Shown: positions 1 to 6,512, counted from the first letter of the stretch. The stretch is 7,709 nucleotides of DNA from Candidatus Scatomorpha stercorigallinarum (GCA_018713375.1 DVOV01000108.1:1-7709), one strand, 5' to 3'. Notes: generated by a model from the letters alone, not told the origin. A program made the numbers and translations.

Positions 1-653
1 ATCTGCACCTCGATGTGCTTGGGCTCCACAAGGTATTTTTCTATGAATATGCTGTCGTCGCCGAAGGCCTTGCGGGCCTCGTTGGAGACGAGCTCGAATG
101 CGGGGGCGACGTCCTCGTCCTTTTCGCACAGCCTCATGCCGCGCCCGCCGCCGCCGGCGGCGGCCTTGAGGATGACGGGATAGCCGAATTCGCGCGCCAG
201 CGAGAGCGCCTCCTGCGCGTCCTTCAGCGGCTCGCGCGAGCCGGGGATGACCGGCACGCCGCACTTGACGGCGATCTTCTTCGCTTCCAGCTTGTCGCCC
301 ATCTTGGCCAGCACATGGCTCGGCGGGCCGATGAACTTTATGCCCGCCTCCTCGCAGGCCCTCGCAAAGGCCGCGTTCTCGCTCAGAAAGCCGTAGCCGG
401 GGTGTATGGCGTCCACCCCGCGCTTTTTGGCCAGCGCGATGATTTCGTCTATCGCCAGATACGCGCCCAGCGGGCTGAGGTGCTCGCCGATGAGATAGGA
501 CTCGTCCGCCTTTGTGCGGAACAGGCTCATCGTGTCTTCCTTTGAATAAATTGCCAGAGTCCTTAGGCCAAGGTCGTAACAGGCCCTGAATATGCGGATG
601 GCTATCTCGCCGCGGTTTGCGGCCATGACTTTTTCAAACGTCCGTCCCTGCAT
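1..653 (-). CDS. pyc: Pyruvate carboxylase, N-terminal part (partial, cut by window edge)
   Basis: Biotin-dependent cytoplasmic enzyme that carboxylates pyruvate to oxaloacetate using ATP and bicarbonate. I translated the minus strand directly: 217 codons are present of a family that is usually about 1,150 residues, and the frame is open to the left edge. Visible are the biotin carboxylase N-domain (ANRGEIAIRIFRA, residues 11-24; DAIHPGYGFLSEN, 81-93) and the start of the ATP-grasp domain with its glycine-rich loop (KAAAGGGGRGMR, 163-174). The stretch KADESYLIG (48-56), followed by a YLAIDEII segment, fits pyruvate carboxylase better than the acetyl-CoA carboxylase subunit AccC. The biotinyl and carboxyltransferase domains that would prove it lie outside the window. 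The ATG is preceded by AAAGGAGAG at a good distance. It starts 20 bases after the methyltransferase stop with no terminator between, so it is probably the last visible gene of the proB operon. Confidence 0.88.
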   Translation of the reverse strand, partial: MQGRTFEKVMAANRGEIAIRIFRACYDLGLRTLAIYSKEDTMSLFRTKADESYLIGEHLSPLGAYLAIDEIIALAKKRGVDAIHPGYGFLSENAAFARACEEAGIKFIGPPSHVLAKMGDKLEAKKIAVKCGVPVIPGSREPLKDAQEALSLAREFGYPVILKAAAGGGGRGMRLCEKDEDVAPAFELVSNEARKAFGDDSIFIEKYLVEPKHIEVQ

Positions 654-673
654 CGCTCTCTCCTTTTTTGCGG

Positions 674-1432
674 TTATTCTCTGATTGCCGTAACTATGGG
701 CTGGTAAAAGCCCGTCTCCCCCGGCGCCAGCCAGCGCACGGCGCCGAAGCCGCCGCGCTCGAGCAGCGCGGTGAGCTCCGCGCGGCGCAGCGCGCGGTAT
801 TCGCACTCGTGCCGGCTGACCGTGAGGCCCTCAGTCTCGTCTATGATGTACTGTACGAGCCTGTAGCGCTCCCCGGCCCAGTCCCAGGTCTGGAAGGCAA
901 TGCGCCGCGCGCCCTCCGGCCCGTTTATATATGGCGGGGAATAGCGCGGCTTTGTTTCGAGCAGCGCGTCGTAGTCGCGTATGCTCGCGGCGAAGAGCCC
1001 GCCCGGGCGCGTCACCCCCGCTATGGAGCCCACGGCCTTCGCGAGCTCCGCGGAGGACATCAGGTGCGGCAGGGCGTTGTCCATGGCGATGACTATGTCA
1101 TAGCTGCCGCCAACGAGCTCCGGCAGGCGGCGGAAATCCGCCTCGCGCAGTTCTATCGCCAGCGCGGCGGCGCGCGCCCTCTCGCGCGCTTCGGCGAGCG
1201 CCCCGGGGCTGATGTCCGAGCCGGTGACGCGGTAGCCCAGCGCCGCAAGGCCCAGCGCCTGCGTGCCGATGCCGCAGGCGCAGTCGAGCACCGTGCTGTC
1301 CCGGCCGAAGCCGTGCGCGGCGAAAATGCGCTCCAGCACCTGCGCCTGCCGCCGCGCGGCCTCGCCCCAGTCGGCGAAGAGCTTGTCGTACTCCCCCGCC
1401 AGGCCGTCATAGAACGTCTTTACGGCGTCCAC
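674..1432 (-). CDS. Class I SAM-dependent methyltransferase, substrate unknown
   Basis: A 252-residue soluble methyltransferase with a Rossmann fold. Motif I is VLDCACGIGTQ (residues 48-58), the acidic residue after strand 2 is in GSDIS (71-75), a conserved ADF follows (98-100), motif IV is YDIVIAMDNALPHL (111-124) and RPGG (142-145) is the later turn. The N-terminus (FYDGLAGEYDKLFADW) resembles a group of Firmicutes methyltransferases often placed near glycine/sarcosine N-methyltransferases. That resemblance is from memory and does not give the substrate. I chose GTG at 1432: it leaves a 4-base gap after the proC stop and gives an N-terminus typical of the family. The longer open frame from 1516 would run about 80 bases into proC and add a non-family, arginine-rich segment. 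The ribosome site is weak (GAGGG, about 11 bases upstream), so translational coupling to proC is likely. It sits between proC and pyc. Confidence 0.85.
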   Translation of the reverse strand: MDAVKTFYDGLAGEYDKLFADWGEAARRQAQVLERIFAAHGFGRDSTVLDCACGIGTQALGLAALGYRVTGSDISPGALAEARERARAAALAIELREADFRRLPELVGGSYDIVIAMDNALPHLMSSAELAKAVGSIAGVTRPGGLFAASIRDYDALLETKPRYSPPYINGPEGARRIAFQTWDWAGERYRLVQYIIDETEGLTVSRHECEYRALRRAELTALLERGGFGAVRWLAPGETGFYQPIVTAIRE

Positions 1433-1436
1433 GCGC

Positions 1437-2234
1437 TCACTTGCCCTCGGCCAGCTCGCGCGAGCGGCGCTTGTTCGCCTGATATCCCGCGCGCACGGCC
1501 TGCGGCAGCCCGCCATCGGCCATGGCGTTGATGGCGGCCTCCGTAGTGCCCTTTTTGCTGGTGATGCGCCGGCGGAGCTCCTCGGGGGGCACGTCCTCCT
1601 GCTCCAGCTGGCGCGCCGCGCCGATCAGCGTCTGCCGCGCGAGCAGCGCGGCCTTCTGAGGCTCCATGCCGTCCTCGATGGCGGCGTCGCGCAGGTTTTC
1701 AATAAGGAAATAGACGTAGGCCGCGCCGCTGCCGGAGATGGCGGCCACGGAGTCGATCTCCGCTTCGTCCACGGCCACGGCCACGCCGGCGGCGGAGAAT
1801 ATCTTCAGCGTCAGCTGCACGTCCGCCTCCGTGGCGGTGGCGCCGGGGGCCACGCCCGCCGCGCCGCAGCCCACGGCCAGGGCCAGGTTGGGCATCACGC
1901 GCGTCACGCGCGCCGTGGGGAAAGCGGCCTCCACCGCCGCGGTGGGTATGCCGGCCATGATGCTCACCACCAGCGTGCCGGGCCGGACGTACGGCGCGTA
2001 GAGCGGCGCGGCCGCCGGGAAGCTCTGCGGCTTGACGGCCACGACCACCGTGTCCGCCTGCTCCAGCGCCTCCGCCGGGGCGGGGACGGTGCCGTAGAGG
2101 GCCTGCACCTCGCCGCAGCTCTTGGGGTTATTGGGGTTGACGACGAGGATGTCCTCCCCCGCCGTGCCCGTGTGCACAAGCCCGCCGATGATGGCGCGGG
2201 CCATGTTGCCGCTGCCTATGAACGCATATTTCAT
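1437..2234 (-). CDS. proC: Pyrroline-5-carboxylate reductase
   Basis: Last step of proline synthesis: reduces 1-pyrroline-5-carboxylate to proline with NAD(P)H in the cytoplasm. It has 265 residues, normal for the family. The N-terminal Rossmann motif is FIGSGNMARAIIGG (residues 5-18), VVVAVKPQ lies at 63-70, and the C-terminal dimerisation domain carries the family signature around SGSGAAYVYFLIENL (167-181) and ITSKKGTTEAAI (224-235). Several positions differ from the commonest form: the usual MPNTPA reads MPNLAL (114-119), SGPAY reads SGAAY, and TSPGGTT reads TSKKGTT. Similar variation exists in clostridial ProC lines, so this may be a subfamily trait and not damage. The ATG has AAGGAGG 9 bases upstream and lies 17 bases after proA. 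Confidence 0.95.
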   Translation of the reverse strand: MKYAFIGSGNMARAIIGGLVHTGTAGEDILVVNPNNPKSCGEVQALYGTVPAPAEALEQADTVVVAVKPQSFPAAAPLYAPYVRPGTLVVSIMAGIPTAAVEAAFPTARVTRVMPNLALAVGCGAAGVAPGATATEADVQLTLKIFSAAGVAVAVDEAEIDSVAAISGSGAAYVYFLIENLRDAAIEDGMEPQKAALLARQTLIGAARQLEQEDVPPEELRRRITSKKGTTEAAINAMADGGLPQAVRAGYQANKRRSRELAEGK

Positions 2235-2251
2235 TGCCTTCTGCCTCCTTC

Positions 2252-3499
2252 TTACGGGCGCACCTGGCCGGTGCCTATCACCTGGTATTTATAGCTCGTG
2301 ATCTCCGTCAGCCCCATCGGCCCGCGGGCGTGCAGCTTCTGCGTGGAGATCCCGAGCTCCGCGCCGAAGCCGAACTCAAAGCCGTCCGTAAAGCGGGTGG
2401 AGGCGTTCCAGTTCACCACGGCGGCGTCCACGTTCTTCAGGAAATAGTCCGCGCACTGCGCGTCCGCCGTGACGATGCACTCGGTGTGCATGGTGCCGTA
2501 GCGGTTGATGTGCTCCACCGCGGCCTTCACGTCCGGCACGACCTTCACGGCCATCGCCAGGCGCAGGTATTCGTCGGCCCAGTCGGCCTCCGTGGCGGGT
2601 ATCATGCCCGTTGTGTACTTCGCGGCCGGCTCGTCGCCGTGGAGCTCCACGTTGCGGTCCGTCAGGGCCTTGAGCAGCTCGCGCAGGTGCTCCTCCGCCC
2701 AGTCCTCCTGCACCAGCAGCGTCTCCGCGCAGTTGCAGACGCTGGTGCGCTGGGTCTTGGCGTTTATCGTGATGGCCTCCGCCATCGCGTAGTCGGCGCT
2801 CCTGTCGATATAGACGTGGCAGTTGCCCGTGCCCGTCTGCAAAATGGGGACGGTGGCCTTCTCCACGGCGTTGTTGATGAGCCGCGCGCTGCCGCGGGGG
2901 ACGATGAGGTCGATGTACCCGCGCATGGTGAGCATCTGGTCCACCACGCCGTGGCCGCGCTCCTCCACCAGGCAGACGGCGTCCGGCGTGATGCCGCAGC
3001 CGGCGAGCGCCTCGCGCATCACGCGCACCTCCTCGGCGTTGGACTCATAGGCCGAGCCGCTGCCGCGCAGCAGTATGGCGCTGCCGGCCTTGAAGGCCAG
3101 GGAGGCGGCGTCCACCGTCACGTTGGGGCGCGCCTCGTAGATGATGCCGATGACGCCCATCGGCACGCGCACCTTTTTGATGTGCAGGCCGTTCGGGCGG
3201 TCCCACTCGGCCATCACCTCGCCCACGGGGTCGGGCAGCTCCGCCACCTGCCTGAGGCCGAGCGCCATGTCGCGCACGCGGCCCTCGTTCAGGGCCAGGC
3301 GGTCGAGCAGGTCGCTGCTCATGCCGTTCGCGCGCTCGCGCTCCATGTCCGCGGCGTTGGCGGCCAGGATACTGCCCATGTTGGCCTCCAGCGCGTCCGC
3401 CATCGCCAGCAGGGCGGCGTTCTTTTCCTCCGTGCTCAGCTGGGCGACCTCCGCCGCCGCGGCCCGCGCGGCCTTCGCGGTCTCCATCAGTGTTTTCAT
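2252..3499 (-). CDS. proA: Gamma-glutamyl phosphate reductase
   Basis: Second step of proline synthesis: NADPH-dependent reduction of gamma-glutamyl phosphate to glutamate semialdehyde, which cyclises to the ProC substrate. It belongs to the aldehyde dehydrogenase superfamily. Starting at ATG 3499 the protein is 415 residues, the usual length. Visible motifs are VIGIIYEARPNVTVDAA (116-132), VPRGSARLIN (200-209), QTGTGNCHVYID (221-232), the catalytic cysteine in RTSVCNCAETLLV (Cys255), and NASTRFTDGFEFGFGAE (365-381) with STQKLHARGPMGL just after. An upstream in-frame ATG at 3514 would add five residues, but GGAGGTG lies inside that extension, six bases before ATG 3499, so the shorter start is preferred. 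The gene begins 15 bases after proB and ends 17 bases before proC. Confidence 0.97.
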   Translation of the reverse strand: MKTLMETAKAARAAAAEVAQLSTEEKNAALLAMADALEANMGSILAANAADMERERANGMSSDLLDRLALNEGRVRDMALGLRQVAELPDPVGEVMAEWDRPNGLHIKKVRVPMGVIGIIYEARPNVTVDAASLAFKAGSAILLRGSGSAYESNAEEVRVMREALAGCGITPDAVCLVEERGHGVVDQMLTMRGYIDLIVPRGSARLINNAVEKATVPILQTGTGNCHVYIDRSADYAMAEAITINAKTQRTSVCNCAETLLVQEDWAEEHLRELLKALTDRNVELHGDEPAAKYTTGMIPATEADWADEYLRLAMAVKVVPDVKAAVEHINRYGTMHTECIVTADAQCADYFLKNVDAAVVNWNASTRFTDGFEFGFGAELGISTQKLHARGPMGLTEITSYKYQVIGTGQVRP

Positions 3500-3505
3500 T
3501 CTGCG

Positions 3506-3512
3506 CACCTCC
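3506..3512 (-). promoter_or_regulatory. Ribosome binding site that fixes the proA start
   Basis: Minus-strand GGAGGTG followed by a six-base spacer (CGCAGA) and ATG at 3499. It overlaps the earlier in-frame ATG at 3514, which has no comparable site of its own, and so favours the MKTLMETAK start. Confidence 0.85.
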
Positions 3513-3514
3513 AT

Positions 3515-4639
3515 TTATCGTTTATATTCACAGTCAAAGCTCTTGGCCCAGTTGTCCTGGTCTATCACTTCCGCCGGCCGGCCGGGGAACTGCCCCTCCG
3601 CCGCGGCGGAGGAGAGCCCGGCGATCTCCCGCAGCTCCGCGGAGCTGTAGTTCACCGTCCCGCGTCCCAGCAGCCCGCCGCCCCCGGCGAGATAGACGTT
3701 CACCACCTCGCCGGCGGAAAAATCGCCCTCGCAGGCCCGCACGCCCGCGGGCAGCAGGCTCTTGCCGCGCGCGCAGAGGGCCTCCGCCGCGCCGCCGTCG
3801 ATATATACGCTGCCCGCCGCCTGGGCGTAGAAGGCCATCCACTGCAGCCGGGTCTTCATCCCCTCGCCGGGCTTGAAGTAAGTGCCCTTCGCCGTGCCCT
3901 CCACAGCCCTGCGCAGCACGTCCGGCTCCGTCGCCCGGCAGATGGCCACGGCCACCCCCACGCCGGAGGCCAGCTTGGCCCCCTCGATCTTGGTGGCCAT
4001 GCCGCCGGTGCCGTTGGCGGTGCCGGAGCCGCCGCCCAGCGCCTCGATCTCCGGCGTCACCCGCTCCACATAGGGTATCTGCCGGGCGTCCGGGTCCGTG
4101 CGCGGGTCGGCGGTGTAGAGCCCGTCCATGTCGGTCAGTATCACCAGCAGGTCGGCGTGCAGCATGGCCGCCACCTGCGCGGAGAGCATGTCGTTGTCGC
4201 CCAGCTTCAGCTCGGCGATGGACACGGTGTCGTTTTCGTTGATGACGGGCACGGCCCCGCGGGAGAGCAGCACCTCCAGCGCGGCAAATGCGTTCTGGTA
4301 GCGCCGGCGGTCGCGGAAGTCGCCGCGCGTGAGCAGCAGCTGCGCGGCCACATAGCCGCGCGAGGCGAGCGCCGCGGCGTACTCCTCCATCAGCAGCCCC
4401 TGGCCCACGGCGGCGCTGGCCTGCTTGGCGGCCACGCCCGTGGGCCGCTCGCGGTAGCCCAGCAGCGGATATCCGGCGGCGATGGCGCCGCTGGTGACGA
4501 GCGCCACCTGGTGCCCGGCGTCGCGCAGCGCGGCGATCTGCCCGGTGAGCGCGCGCAGCTTCTCCGGCGCCAGTCGGCCGTTCTTCTCCGTCAGCGAGCT
4601 GGTGCCGATCTTCACCACAACGGTCTTTTTCCCGCTCAT
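3515..4639 (-). CDS. proB: Glutamate 5-kinase (AAK kinase plus PUA domain)
   Basis: First and normally feedback-controlled step of proline synthesis: ATP-dependent phosphorylation of glutamate in the cytoplasm. The 374-residue protein has the amino-acid kinase domain at about 1-255: VVVKIGTSSLT with Lys10, LVTSGAIAAG (48-56), AAVGQGLLMEEYA (76-88), VINENDTVSI (132-141), LGDND (146-150), ILTDMDGLY (167-175) and GTGGMATKIEGAKLA (210-224). A C-terminal PUA domain follows at about 265-345 (SVYIDGGAAEAL, KSLLPAGV, CEGDF). I chose ATG 4639: it is preceded by a G-rich site (GGGGGG, six-base spacer). The longer frame from GTG 4666 would begin within a few bases of the predicted transcription start. 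This is the first gene of the proBAC, methyltransferase, pyc cluster. Confidence 0.96.
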   Translation of the reverse strand: MSGKKTVVVKIGTSSLTEKNGRLAPEKLRALTGQIAALRDAGHQVALVTSGAIAAGYPLLGYRERPTGVAAKQASAAVGQGLLMEEYAAALASRGYVAAQLLLTRGDFRDRRRYQNAFAALEVLLSRGAVPVINENDTVSIAELKLGDNDMLSAQVAAMLHADLLVILTDMDGLYTADPRTDPDARQIPYVERVTPEIEALGGGSGTANGTGGMATKIEGAKLASGVGVAVAICRATEPDVLRRAVEGTAKGTYFKPGEGMKTRLQWMAFYAQAAGSVYIDGGAAEALCARGKSLLPAGVRACEGDFSAGEVVNVYLAGGGGLLGRGTVNYSSAELREIAGLSSAAAEGQFPGRPAEVIDQDNWAKSFDCEYKR

Positions 4640-4677
4640 TTGCGTCCCCCCAAAGGTAAAAAGCACATATTTAGGCT

Positions 4678-4706
4678 ATTATATCACACCCCGCGCTTTA
4701 TTTCAC
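4678..4706 (-). promoter_or_regulatory. Probable promoter of the proB operon
   Basis: On the minus strand, an exact TATAAT (4678-4683) is preceded by TGA, giving a perfect extended -10 (TGnTATAAT). A 17-base spacer separates it from GTGAAA (4701-4706), which matches four of six bases of the -35 consensus. Transcription would begin near 4671, giving an untranslated leader of only about 30 bases before ATG 4639. Such a leader is too short for a T-box or other riboswitch. Confidence 0.75.
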
Positions 4707-4732
4707 TAAAAATTTATGAATTTACCCCCAGC

Positions 4733-4780
4733 AAAAAAGGCGCCGCCCTGCACCCATCTTCCCTCGGCAGCGGGGACGGC
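4733..4780 (-). terminator. Possible intrinsic terminator, minus strand, upstream of the proB promoter
   Basis: Read on the minus strand, GCCG, CCC and TGC pair with GCA, GGG and CGGC to form an imperfect stem with a one-base and a three-base bulge. The sequence then reads GCC and six T (4738-4733). It lies before the proB promoter in the direction of transcription, so it would stop transcripts arriving from the right and not regulate proB's own promoter. The stem is imperfect, so this is moderately supported. Confidence 0.45.
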
Positions 4781-4788
4781 AAATATGC

Positions 4789-4827
4789 AAAAACCCCCGC
4801 GGCGCTCTGGAAATGGCGTCCGCGGGG
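4789..4827 (-). terminator. Likely intrinsic terminator, minus strand; also an inverted repeat across the ansA promoter
   Basis: CCCCGCGG (4795-4802) and CCGCGGGG (4820-4827) are perfect inverted repeats, with three further inner pairs (CGC/GCG) after a one-base bulge and a ten-base loop. On the minus strand the stem is followed at once by five T (4793-4789), the form of a Rho-independent terminator. On the plus strand no T run follows. The same repeat covers the -35 and most of the spacer of the proposed ansA promoter, so it could also be a protein binding site. Confidence 0.55.
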
Positions 4828-4836
4828 TGGTAAAAT
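4808..4836 (+). promoter_or_regulatory. Probable ansA promoter
   Basis: TGGAAA (4808-4813, four of six -35 matches), a 17-base spacer, then TAAAAT (4831-4836, five of six -10 matches) preceded by TGG, which gives an extended -10. Transcription would begin near 4843, about ten bases before the ribosome site. The -35 and spacer lie inside the inverted repeat 4795-4827. Confidence 0.6.
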
Positions 4837-4853
4837 AGTTTAAAAAAGCGATC

Positions 4854-4861
4854 AGGAGGTG
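4854..4861 (+). promoter_or_regulatory. Ribosome binding site that fixes the ansA TTG start
   Basis: AGGAGGTG at 4854-4861, near-perfectly complementary to the 16S rRNA end, seven bases before TTG at 4869. No ATG or GTG in the right frame is better placed, and the family N-terminus (KKRILFIGTGGTIAS) begins directly after this TTG. Confidence 0.85.
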
Positions 4862-4868
4862 CCCTCCA

Positions 4869-5870
4869 TTGAAGAAGCGTATATTGTTCATCGGCACGGG
4901 CGGGACCATTGCCTCGGAGCTCAGGAGCGGCGCGCTGTCGCCGCTGGTGGGGCCGGAGCAGCTTTTGAGCTACGTGCCGGACGTGGCCGGGCTCTGCGAC
5001 GTGGAATGCCTGCAGCTCTACGAGCTGGACAGCACGGACATCGGCCCCGCGCACTGGCTGGGCATGGCCGCCACCATCCGCGAAAACTATGCGGACTTCG
5101 ACGGCTTCGTGATCAGCCATGGCACGGACACCATGGCCTACACCGCCGCCGCGCTCAGCTACCTGGTCCAGTACAGCCCCAAGCCCATCATCCTCACCGG
5201 CGCGCAGAAGCCCATCGGCGAGGATGCCTCCGACTCCCGCACCAACCTGCGCGACAGCTTCCGCTGCGCCGCCGAGCGCGGGATGCACGGCGTTTTCATC
5301 GTGTTCAACGGCCGCGTCATCCTCGGCACCCGCGCGCGCAAGACGCACACCAAGAGCTTCGACGCCTTCGCCAGCATCAACTACCCCAACATCGCCGACG
5401 TGCGCGACGGGCGGCTGATCCGCTACATAACGCCCCAGTGCCTGAGCGAGCCGCGCTTTTACGACCGGCTGGACCCCAGCGTGGGGCTGCTGAAGCTCAG
5501 CCCCGGGATGCGCCCCGAGCTGCTCGCCTGGATGCTGCGCGAGTACCACGCGCTGGTCGTCGAGAGCTTCGGCGTGGGCGGGCTGCCGCACGCCGGCGGG
5601 ATGCACGAGATGGTCTCCGCCGCCGCGGCCGCCGGCAAGGCCGTGGTGATGACCACGCAGGTGCAGAACGAGGGCAGCGACCTGGCCGTTTACGCCACGG
5701 GCCGCCCCCTGGCCGAGGACGGCGCCGTGCTGGAGGCCTACGACATGACCACCGAGTCCGCCCTCGCCAAGCTGATGTGGCTGCTGCCCCTCGTCCGCGC
5801 GGGCGGCGACCTCAGGCAGCTCTTCTACACGCCCGTGAGCCTCGACATCCTGGCCAGCGCGCTGAACTGA
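4869..5870 (+). CDS. ansA: L-asparaginase, cytoplasmic type I
   Basis: Hydrolyses L-asparagine to aspartate and ammonia. The 333-residue protein has the usual length and both family signatures: TGGTIAS (residues 10-16, nucleophile Thr13) and SHGTDTM (83-89, with Thr86 and Asp87 of the second catalytic triad). Lys158 in the ARKTHT segment fits the triad lysine. TGAQKPIGEDASD (110-122) and a C-terminal domain around LKLSPGM and ESFGVGGLPH are also typical. There is no signal peptide, so it should act in the cytoplasm, unlike the periplasmic type II enzymes. The start codon is TTG, supported by the AGGAGGTG site. It diverges from proB and converges on the SSB-like gene, whose stop is 3 bases away. 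No terminator follows on the plus strand, so transcripts may extend antisense into that neighbour. Confidence 0.94.
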   Translation: MKKRILFIGTGGTIASELRSGALSPLVGPEQLLSYVPDVAGLCDVECLQLYELDSTDIGPAHWLGMAATIRENYADFDGFVISHGTDTMAYTAAALSYLVQYSPKPIILTGAQKPIGEDASDSRTNLRDSFRCAAERGMHGVFIVFNGRVILGTRARKTHTKSFDAFASINYPNIADVRDGRLIRYITPQCLSEPRFYDRLDPSVGLLKLSPGMRPELLAWMLREYHALVVESFGVGGLPHAGGMHEMVSAAAAAGKAVVMTTQVQNEGSDLAVYATGRPLAEDGAVLEAYDMTTESALAKLMWLLPLVRAGGDLRQLFYTPVSLDILASALN

Positions 5871-5873
5871 CGC

Positions 5874-6512
5874 TCAGAGCGCTCCCACGGCGCTGCGCGC
5901 GGCTGAGGCAAGGCGGATCTCCGACGCGGAGACCTCATAGGCCGTCTTTTCCACCGGCTCGCCGTCGATCAGCTTTATGTACTGCCGGCTCTGGACCCTG
6001 CCGGTGAGCTCCACGCCGTCGCCCACGTCGAACAGCGCGGCCGTGCGCGCCCTCGCGCCCCAGCAGATGCACGGCAGATAGTCCGAGCGGCCACAGCGGC
6101 GGTTGACGGCCAGCATCAGGTCGCAAATGTCCCGCCCCATCGGCGTGACGCGCAGCACCGGCTGCTTGCACAGCGCGCCGCGCAGGGTGATGGAGTTCAC
6201 GTCCTCCCCGCCGCCGGCGAGCGAGAGCGCGCGGGCAAAGACGGTTATCACCAGCTTCGGCCCCTCCTCCCGGCGGTTGTTGAACGAGCGCAGCTCGCCC
6301 TGTACGCAGAGGCGCTCGGCCTCCTCTATCCTCAGCGCGGCGAGCAGCGCCTCCCGCGCGACGACGTTTATCGTGTCCACCGCCCCGGAGAGCCGCCGCG
6401 TCTCCACCGGGAAGATGAAAAAGCGCTCGCCCCTGCTGAGGTGCGAAAAGCGCGGCGCGGCGGCCAGCGCGCCGCACAGCTCCACCGTGTTCCTGCATAA
6501 AGCCTCGTCCAT
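5874..6512 (-). CDS. SSB-like protein with two OB folds and no acidic tail
   Basis: A 212-residue protein with two consecutive OB-fold segments. The second (about 106-203) clearly resembles bacterial single-stranded DNA-binding proteins: NSITLRGALCKQPVLRVTP (106-124), LMLAVNRR (132-139), SDYLPCICWGARA (143-155) and a GRVQSRQYI strand (171-179). The first (about 8-95) is more diverged: NTVELCGALAAAPRFSH, TINVVAREAL and VQGELRSFNN. Classical SSB has one OB fold per chain and ends in an acidic DDDIPF-like tip that recruits partner proteins. This one ends in SAVGAL with no such tip. It could bind single-stranded DNA or act in replication restart (PriB-like), and does not look like the main cellular SSB. 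ATG 6512 has GGAGG seven bases upstream. No terminator separates its 3' end from ansA. Confidence 0.78.
   Translation of the reverse strand: MDEALCRNTVELCGALAAAPRFSHLSRGERFFIFPVETRRLSGAVDTINVVAREALLAALRIEEAERLCVQGELRSFNNRREEGPKLVITVFARALSLAGGGEDVNSITLRGALCKQPVLRVTPMGRDICDLMLAVNRRCGRSDYLPCICWGARARTAALFDVGDGVELTGRVQSRQYIKLIDGEPVEKTAYEVSASEIRLASAARSAVGAL

Noticed and set aside
147..164. A perfect 18-base GC palindrome within pyc
   Set aside because: It falls exactly on the Ala/Gly codons of the ATP-grasp glycine loop, so protein sequence plus GC-rich codon choice explains it.
15..545. A 176-codon plus-strand frame opposite pyc
   Set aside because: The minus strand encodes a well-conserved biotin carboxylase domain throughout, so this is a shadow.
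1433..1516. A longer methyltransferase start at 1516
   Set aside because: It would overlap proC by about 80 bases and add an arginine-rich segment absent from the family; GTG 1432 fits better.
4640..4666. A longer proB start at GTG 4666
   Set aside because: It has no ribosome site and would sit within about five bases of the predicted transcription start; ATG 4639 gives the usual N-terminus.
2234..4843. An 869-codon open frame on the plus strand, antisense to proA and proB
   Set aside because: It mirrors two clearly real genes, its translation is rich in His, Arg, Ala and Gly with no recognisable domain, and long antisense frames are expected in DNA with strong G/C bias at third codon positions.
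4640..4868. A T-box (tRNA-Pro) riboswitch controlling proB, as known in some Firmicutes
   Set aside because: No AGGGTGGNACCGCG element is present on the minus strand, the promoter leaves only about 30 bases of leader, and the hairpins lie upstream of it. GGGGTGGTA on the plus strand is only a chance likeness, on the 3' arm of a hairpin.
4722..5606. A 294-codon minus-strand frame opposite ansA
   Set aside because: It lies inside the coding sequence of an unmistakable asparaginase, has low-complexity composition and no ribosome site or domain that I recognise.
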